This document shows, one piece after another, positions 57,404 to 64,000 of a stretch of DNA of 64,000 bases; positions within the stretch are counted from its first letter, which is position 1; each line of letters starts with the position of its first letter. The stretch is from Solenopsis invicta (taxonomy: Eukaryota > Arthropoda > Insecta > Hymenoptera > Formicidae). The translations under genes were made by a program, and so were the position numbers. The notes beneath the pieces were generated by a model. That model searched no databases and was not told the origin of the DNA. It was given only the letters and a program-made list of their open reading frames with translations. The DNA lies in the NCBI RefSeq assembly GCF_016802725.1, contig NC_052666.1:1738501-1802500 (forward strand). Reading direction: 5' to 3'.

Positions 57404-59300
57404 CTACGAGGGATCAGCAATATCATCAACATCCACTGCATATAATGTTAAAGAATTCTGGTCTATTTTAGAACTACTTGCATATAATTTATCCGGCGAC
57501 ATAAGAGATAAAATTCTTTTCTTTATCATCGTGTTTATGCAAGTTTCGTTTCTTGCTTTTAATGCCGACTTAATAACGCAAATGGTGGTTGCCGACAAAG
57601 GTTTGTTACTTTTATTCGTTTTTAAATCAGTTAAAAGAGAAAACATTCTCTCCGTATCGGTATTTGAATTCGGAAGACATCGAATAGCATTCAGAACAAT
57701 TTTTAAGTTGGGTTACTTAGCTCTATTATTGGAGCCCTGAGCCATTGCAAAACTTTTCCACATTTTGTTAAATGTTTTTTTTTAAAAAGAGTTTGTTTTT
57801 CCTCATTCGTTTAGTTTAATGGCAATGCAGTCTATTTTTTCTTTAAACCATTTTCATCAAAACCACCGATAGTTTTAGCTATGAAAGAAACATCATTAAA
57901 CGCTGCTTCTTTATCTGTATTAAATAAAGTTTCATATAGTCAGAAAACATTTAACTTTGAACAAAAATATATTGTCTACTGGTAATTTTTTACGAATTAT
58001 TCTGCAGCAGTCATATAAAACGACAAACAGTTCTCTTGAATTGTTGGAACATTGCCTTCGTGACCTTGCATCATTATTTCGTTAAGGTGCTTATCGCAAT
58101 CGGGTCTAAAAGTAATTTTATGAAAAACTTTGATTTTTTTTCAGAGAATACTACGTTTATAATGGTCTCTGTGAAAGATTTTATAAGCTCATCTTTCAAA
58201 AAATGTTTTCAAATTTTGAAAAGAAATTGGATTGATTTTAAATGCAATACATGTATCCGCGTTTCTACTACTTGAAAGAATGAATTAAATGCATTAAAAA
58301 TATTTAAGATATATTTTAAAAATAGAATATACGCTTTTACATTAATTTTGCGCATTATAATTAATCATTCTTTTTTAGACTTACTCGTTTCACTGGGAAC
58401 TTGTTCGATTAGGAAAAGTTCAATTGTATGCTAAGATTCCAGAAGTCAATCTACGCATTGATTAATGGGACACCAGCATGTTTCATATAATTTTTTAAAT
58501 TTTAGGTACCTATTTTCAAAACTAAATCAAAGTTCACGGTAAATAGCCGAATATTTTGGACTGCTGTTAACAATTTAGCAATTCTTTTTAGAAAATTATC
58601 GCAAAAATCGGATATTTCATTACATGTAGCACAAGCTGCTAATGCGGCGAAATGGCAAGGACACAAAGATGTTAATAAATTTGGACATAATTCTTCCATT
58701 TCCTTTTTAATGATTTCTGTTTCTCAGTCATGACAAACGCATTGTCGTATGACAGGGCAACAATATTTAGAAATGATATCTTTAATTGCCACATTTTACA
58801 TTCAAATGCGTTAATCAACTTTTCCGCACTGGAATCATTGGCATATATATCAATCAATTTCACTAATTACATGCGAATATCTAATATCTTTAAATCTACA
58901 AATCTTACCAGAAAAGTTATACATTTATTATTTGTAATGTCAGACGTTTAATCTATTTACATGGAAAAATCTATCATTCTGAATGTTGTTCATGATACGT
59001 TCTTTCATCACTGGGTATATTGCATTTGTAAGAATATTTTTATACTTTGTACGACCCATTGTCCTTTCTTTCAACACATTTGGATCATCTGATAAATTTT
59101 GAAAAAAATGCTAGTGTTTTGCATTAGGAAAGGGAATATTTAGAGAGGCAATTAATGTCGCATATCTCATTTTTGCTTCTTCTACGTCTTTCAAATGACA
59201 ATTTATTAGTTGATATATACGATTCTTTATTAGATTCGTATTTTTTGAAATTATGTCTGTTTAATATTACAAATTCTTCTAAGAGAATTTTACACTCTTA
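57404..59300 (-). pseudogene. hAT-like transposase, decayed copy 1
   Basis: Reading leftward: WMTF/LVRYVDLK-type remnants near 58900 in broken frames, then LIDIYANDSSAEKLINAF, IVALSYDNAFVMTEKQKSLK (the CDNAxVM box), LCPCHFAALAACATCNEISD (the CxCHxxxLAA box) and, near 57650, NSNTDTERMFSLLTDLKTNK (the C-terminal dimerisation box). A C-terminal tail follows to 57404. The separate frames at 58863, 58699 and 57646 show that it is broken. No terminal repeats were identified. Confidence 0.75.
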
Positions 59301-61440
59301 CTTATATATGACACGATGAATTATTGGTTTGACACTAATTTTTTTCTGTGATTATACTTGTGTTTATATATTTTTTCAATCTACGTTTTCCAAAGTCACA
59401 GGAATTATAAAACAAAATGCTATTTGTCGAATAAGTTGACTATTTTTATGCAATGTTTGAATTAAAACATCTCGTGATTGAAAAAATTGTTAAATTTATT
59501 AAAATACTTTAAAGAATATTTTTACAAGAGCAAATACAATTCAATAATATTATTATTTAATTGTGTTAAATTACTTCCACAGATTTTGATTTATGTTTAG
59601 TTGTGGTTAAAATAAAATAATTTTTTTAAAACTTTACATTGATCAAAAATTCTAATCACGTATTTTTATAAAACGAGTCATCATGCTTTACATAATCCTA
59701 GAATTTTTTGTTTTTTTACCTAAAAAAATTCTTGAAATTTTGTTAAAAATGCAAACCTTTTTGCACTATTCGATATATAAGTTGCAATTCCTCTCATTAA
59801 ATGTTCACAAAAATTTGGTAATTTTTTGCACGTTTTATTGGCTATTATCGCGGAAAAATACAATTTAGTAAATACAATTTAGTAAAATTGCACTCGGTGA
59901 TTCTATTTGCAAATGCGAAAAAACGAATTATTGCATCTTATCATCACTGATGCATTATCGCTTACTATTCCAACATTTGTTATGGGGATATATTTATTAT
60001 TTAAAATTTCTTTAAATTTTTCAAAAAGTTAACTCGTTGAACAGTTTGTAGCGTCTAATGAAGGTAATTCTAACAATTGAATTTTCACAATTTTCTCTTA
60101 TTTCGACCAAAATTGTACAAGAATACACCTAAACTTTGTATTACCAATATCTGTACTTTTATCTACTAAAATTAAGGAACTATAATTTTTTAAAAATATT
60201 TTACGGTCTTTCTGTTTCAGGTTTTGCTATTACATTTTTAACAATAGAAATGCACTTACAAGGAGAGGCCGCGAGATAAGAGTCACCGACTTTAATAAAA
60301 TTTTATGAGAGTGTAGTATTTATTTACACATTTACTGCAGTTTGTTGTGGATATTGAGCATTTTCGTGAAAATAATACTTTTTTTGTAAATTAAATTTTA
60401 TATTTTTAAATTGTTATATACAAGGTTTAGACCATTTTTAATTATTTAACATAAAATATGTTATTAAAAGAAATTAATATATGCAATAATTTTATATATG
60501 CAGAATAATTAAAAGAATTGTATTATATGTAATTACATCGTAGTGTTAGGTGTATATTTTTAGTTGTATTGTGTTTAAAATATTAAAAAATATATTATTC
60601 TTAAATTATAATAAAAAAATACTTTATAATAAAAAATACTGCAAAATGAAAATTTATATATTTATTCAGCACATTTATACAAATTTTAAATAAAAAGTCA
60701 GCAACTTTTGATTTGCACATAATCCGATCTTTTAGAAGTGTTCGTCGAACATTTATATATAATCGGGTACCTATCCTGACATTTTACTCTCACAAGTAGC
60801 ACTCGATTTTTATGTTAAACATTTATAAATATTTTCTGTTATTTATATTTTAAATATTAAATAAATATTTTATATTATATTTGTGATAAGTAAAATAGTA
60901 AATATATATAATATTTTATACTGATTCTATAAATATTTTCATGACATTAATAAATTTTTATGATTACTTTTCAATTTAAGATTACAAAAATATTTATAAA
61001 ATATTTTTGTAAGTATTTATAGAAGTTGCAAATAATTATTATAAATATTTTGCAAATTTTTTGTGAATATTTTGTGTTATCTGAGCTATTTGTATATTGC
61101 TAAATTGATGAAATAAAAAAATTTTATATATCTTGTAATATGCTCTACTAACATTATATTTCATAAAGTTTCTATTTATTTATTATACATTTAGCGCGTG
61201 CCACATGACATTTGTTTAAATTTGTTACATATTATATACGTGAATTTGACAGCATCATAATCATATGCATGAGCGCATGGTATGGATTCGCATCCTGATT
61301 AATATCGCGTATTCTTAAATTCATCGGAAAAGAAAATGTCGCAACTGTATGTATGTACATATGTTTGTATGTGCATCAAGTGTCTGTCGAACAGTATTCC
61401 GGCAAGCGCGAGAACGATAGAGAGAGAGAGCGTCGATCGC
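59301..61440. other. AT-rich stretch, nothing firm
   Basis: A GGAGAGGCCGCGAGATAAGA phrase at 60262 stands out in composition. The rest is AT-rich with TATTTATAAATATT-type inverted motifs (60815-61075). No supported gene. Around 59930-60060 there may be further hAT debris, not confirmed. Confidence 0.4.
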
Positions 61441-61444
61441 TGGG

Positions 61445-61560
61445 TGCCGACCCGCGTCGCTTAGTACCGCGCGCGCCGGTAGGTGGCCGCGCTCGCGAGT
61501 AGTTTCTCCTGTTTAAGATTCCGCGACTAGGATATAAGAGTCGCGACGTTAGCTACTTTG
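61445..61560 (+). repeat. GC-rich 115-bp block, copy B
   Basis: GCCGACCCGC, ACCGCGCGCGCCGGTAGGTG and GCCGCGCTCG, then CTCCTGTTTAAGATTC, GGATATAAGAG and CGCGACG. A TATA-like ATATAAG 25-30 bp before a possible start, and the TAGGTGGCCGCG phrase, give it a promoter-like look. Homologue of 48840-48960. Confidence 0.7.
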
Positions 61561-62329
61561 TCGCCCTCTGTGGCCCATCTTTAACTGTGAAAAGCTGTTC
61601 TCTTCAACTTCGAGCTCTGTTGAGCTGTTTTCTTGTTTTATGGTGACATGTGTATTGTGTAGTCACGTATATACTATGAAATTGGTTAGTCCAATCTTAG
61701 TAGTACATTTGATTATATAAGTTTAATTTTAGAGGCTGATTTTTTGTCGTCTCTGGTTTTATGAATTTTTAACGAATGTATTCAGTGAACGAAGTCGATA
61801 CCCATAAGCTTACATCTTTAACTGTGTACGTTTATAGTAGAGCATATGTTACATTTTTATATTTTCGTGTTATGTATGTATCTGTTAAAATAGTTTTTAT
61901 ACTTAAAGCACGAGTAATATAAATGAGAACATATAGTGTGTATATTTATTATTCAAAATATTCATATTTAAAATGAGATACATCTTGTTTGTTCCAATAA
62001 TAATCCATGTTTTATCATCAAAATTATAATTATGACGATTTATCATGCTTTCGTAAACCATAACGTACTGTCAAAATGGAATTAATCATTTGTAATCTTA
62101 ATTTATTATGATTTATCTTTCGTAATATTTAATTGGCTAAGTACATTGAACTTCGGCATTCGAGAATGGTAAAATTAAAAATTGTTAGAATTAAATTAGC
62201 AAAATTTTTAAGAGAGTTTTCTCCAGCATTTCTGGAATTCAGAATTTTATGCTAAAACTTTATCGTGTTATTAATATTCTGCTATTTAATATAATGTACC
62301 TTTTTAATGTTGCGTTTTAATACAAATAA
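61561..62329. other. Spacer, nothing recognised
   Basis: Follows the GC-rich block. CTGTTGAGCTGTTTTCTTG-like local repetition at 61595-61640. No open frame. Confidence 0.4.
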
Positions 62330-63300
62330 TTTAAAACTCATCTTCAATGAACTCTTGACAAAGAGATGTATTTTGCCTTTGATGTTGAGATGTTATTGTT
62401 TTTGATGTTTCAATACATTACCTGCGCTAAAGAATGAGATCTTTTCTAAAGTCCTCATATTATCAGGTACTGTTTTATTTGTAAATATAATTTATAGAGA
62501 AAACTCGTGCATCTCTCTTTAAACATTATTTTATCTTGTAAAATAATGTTATTGGATCTTAAGTGGTTCAGTTTGTTTTCACATTGATAGTCTAAAAGTG
62601 GATTGCCAAATAATTTGATATGTTGTTAATTACAGGATCAATTTTACATAAAAGCAATGTAATACGCTTTGCGATTGAATGTATTAGAAGAATAAAATTT
62701 ACTTAATATTTTTAGGGGTTCAGCATTTTGAGTTTGAAAAGATTTATTTGTCACCTCATTAAGTATTGAATGTAAAAATAACAGGTATGCTAAATTGAAT
62801 TTATTTTTATGTAATTCGTACAATAATTTAGCAATATAGATGTTATCATTGTTTTTCAGTTTTAAAATGAGTTTTAGCTTCCAAATAGTGATTAATTATT
62901 GTAGATAGAGATTTATCAATTGACAACTATCTTGTTTTTTACATTTACAATTTTTTTCGGTTCACAGTCGTGATTGTTTTATGTATCTTTCTGAAATGTT
63001 CTCACTTTATAGATGATTTAGAAAACCATGTATAAGTTTTTGAAATCATAAATTCAATATTCCTTGGTATTGTCTCAACTGAAGCACGTGATACAGCTAA
63101 TTGAAGTGAATGACATACTCATTTAATTAAAACTAAATGGGAAACATCATGTTTCAATATTCAACATTCATGTTTTTGATATAATTCATAAATATAACGC
63201 CTGTCATTACAACATTAGCTTTGTTAGCAGCAATATTTATTAGATTACATAAGGGTAATTTGTACAGTGCCAAAGTTTTTTTTAAGTGTGTATGCTACTG
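62330..63300 (-). pseudogene. hAT-like transposase, decayed copy 2
   Basis: Leftward from about 63300: AANKANVVMTG-like box, then VCHSLQLAVSRASVETIPRN followed by IEFMISKTYTWFSKSSIK, then AYLLFLHSILNEVTNKSFQT and EPLKILSK, and finally MRTLEKISFFSAG near 62450. These are ordered landmarks of hAT/ZMYM-related transposases. Stops (TGA in place of the Cys before VCH) and shifts abound. The sequence is different enough from copy 1 to be another family. Confidence 0.72.
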
Positions 63301-63357
63301 ATTATGCATCACATGTAAATAATTTTACTAAAAAAGTTGAAAAAATTTTACAGTAAT

Positions 63358-64000
63358 ATTAAGGGGGAACACCAGGGTGACGGCCGAAAAAAAAGGCTAT
63401 TTTCGTGAATTTTTTTTTCATTATCTAATAGTTTGTTTAATTTATAAACTATATATGTTAAAAGTACATACTTATATTATGTTACAAAAAAAATTTCATA
63501 AAATAATATTCATATTTATAATAACTATGGTGATTGATGTGCACCTCGTCTGAAAAAACATGGGTGCACGGGCGCTCGTGCTGCATCTGAACGGGAGCTC
63601 TGAAATAAATTTTTTAAATTTTGATTTAAAGTATATGAATGTAGTTTTAGTTGCACGTACGGATTTTTTGATAAAATAATTTTTGACAAAATGGCACTGT
63701 TTAAAAAAAAAGTTTTCGATTTTTCGACAAAAATTCGTTACTTCTTTAATTGTTTTTCAAAAACTAATAATCCGATTGAAAAATCCGTACGTGCAACTGA
63801 AGACAATTTTGTTGTAAACATTCTGTCCAAATTTCAAGTTATTCGGATAAAAATTGGCCGAGATATGAGAGCGCCCAGTTACGAAAACGTGGTTTCGAGA
63901 AAAACGCGTTTAAAGTTTTACAACTAATTGGTTCATATAAAACGATAAAATTTTGTAACGAACCAAAGTGCGTCCAATCCGGATGCATATGAAGTGCCTT
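63358..64000. mobile_element. Left end of a TTAA-type repeat element, runs off the window
   Basis: Begins TTAAGGGGGAACACCAGGGT, a start common to many TTAA-targeting insect repeats. An inverted pair GTTGCACGTACGGATTTTT (63649-63667) and AAAAATCCGTACGTGCAAC (63780-63798) lies inside. The plus-strand open frame 63691-63927 looks incidental. The right end is outside the window. Confidence 0.55.

Noticed and set aside
63691..63927. 78-codon plus-strand gene
   Set aside because: It lies inside a TTAA-type repeat with an internal inverted pair, and no domain is seen.

Overview
This is an AT-rich, gene-poor and repeat-saturated piece of an insect nuclear genome. The best guess is a hymenopteran such as an ant. 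The evidence is a Methuselah-like GPCR array with spliced exons, a CLIP-domain exon, TTAGG-type repeats carrying an R1-clade retrotransposon, and many insect-type DNA transposons (mariner, Tigger/pogo, hAT, P-like, MITEs). The species call is inference.

The backbone is an old tandem duplication of a Methuselah-like receptor gene on the minus strand. Gene 2 (31767 down to 25833, five coding exons) is intact and joins in frame to 616 residues. Gene 1 (10051 to about 8160) and gene 3 (39750 to 36246) are pseudogenes more similar to each other than to gene 2. Each gene has a homologous upstream block to its right: about 7.9-11.4 kb plus 13.0-14.5 kb, 31.8-33.9 kb and 39.8-42.9 kb. The block at 1-3151 belongs to a fourth unit whose gene lies left of the window. 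Because the blocks are paralogous, some serve as empty sites for insertions in others. This gives clean boundaries and target duplications for a hAT remnant (1108-1951), a long-TIR element with a 3-bp TTA duplication (3152-7792) and a solo LTR (13963-14276). It also places a tRNA-like repeat family and a Penelope-like piece.

The long-TIR element holds a decayed DDE-type transposase. It is itself interrupted by a 5'-truncated R1-clade (SART/TRAS-like) retrotransposon flanked on both sides by (GGTTA)n repeats. Between genes 1 and 2 lie a signal-peptide exon and a CLIP-domain exon on the plus strand with no protease domain visible, a LINE fragment cut by a 463-bp hairpin MITE, and two P-element-like transposase remnants arranged head to head. 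Introns of gene 2 contain a 890-bp TIR element, a mariner fragment and a TIR element enclosing a tRNA-like module.

From 43 to 64 kb I found no intact host gene. This part holds two blocks of a very degenerate higher-order tandem repeat (about 45.6-48.9 and 55.7-56.8 kb), a GC-rich 115-bp block present twice (48.84 and 61.45 kb), a Tigger-like element (51215-53113), two hAT-like transposase remnants (57.4-59.3 and 62.3-63.3 kb), several MITEs and long AT-rich stretches with nothing recognisable. All boundaries were read by eye. Family assignments rest on motifs, not on searches.
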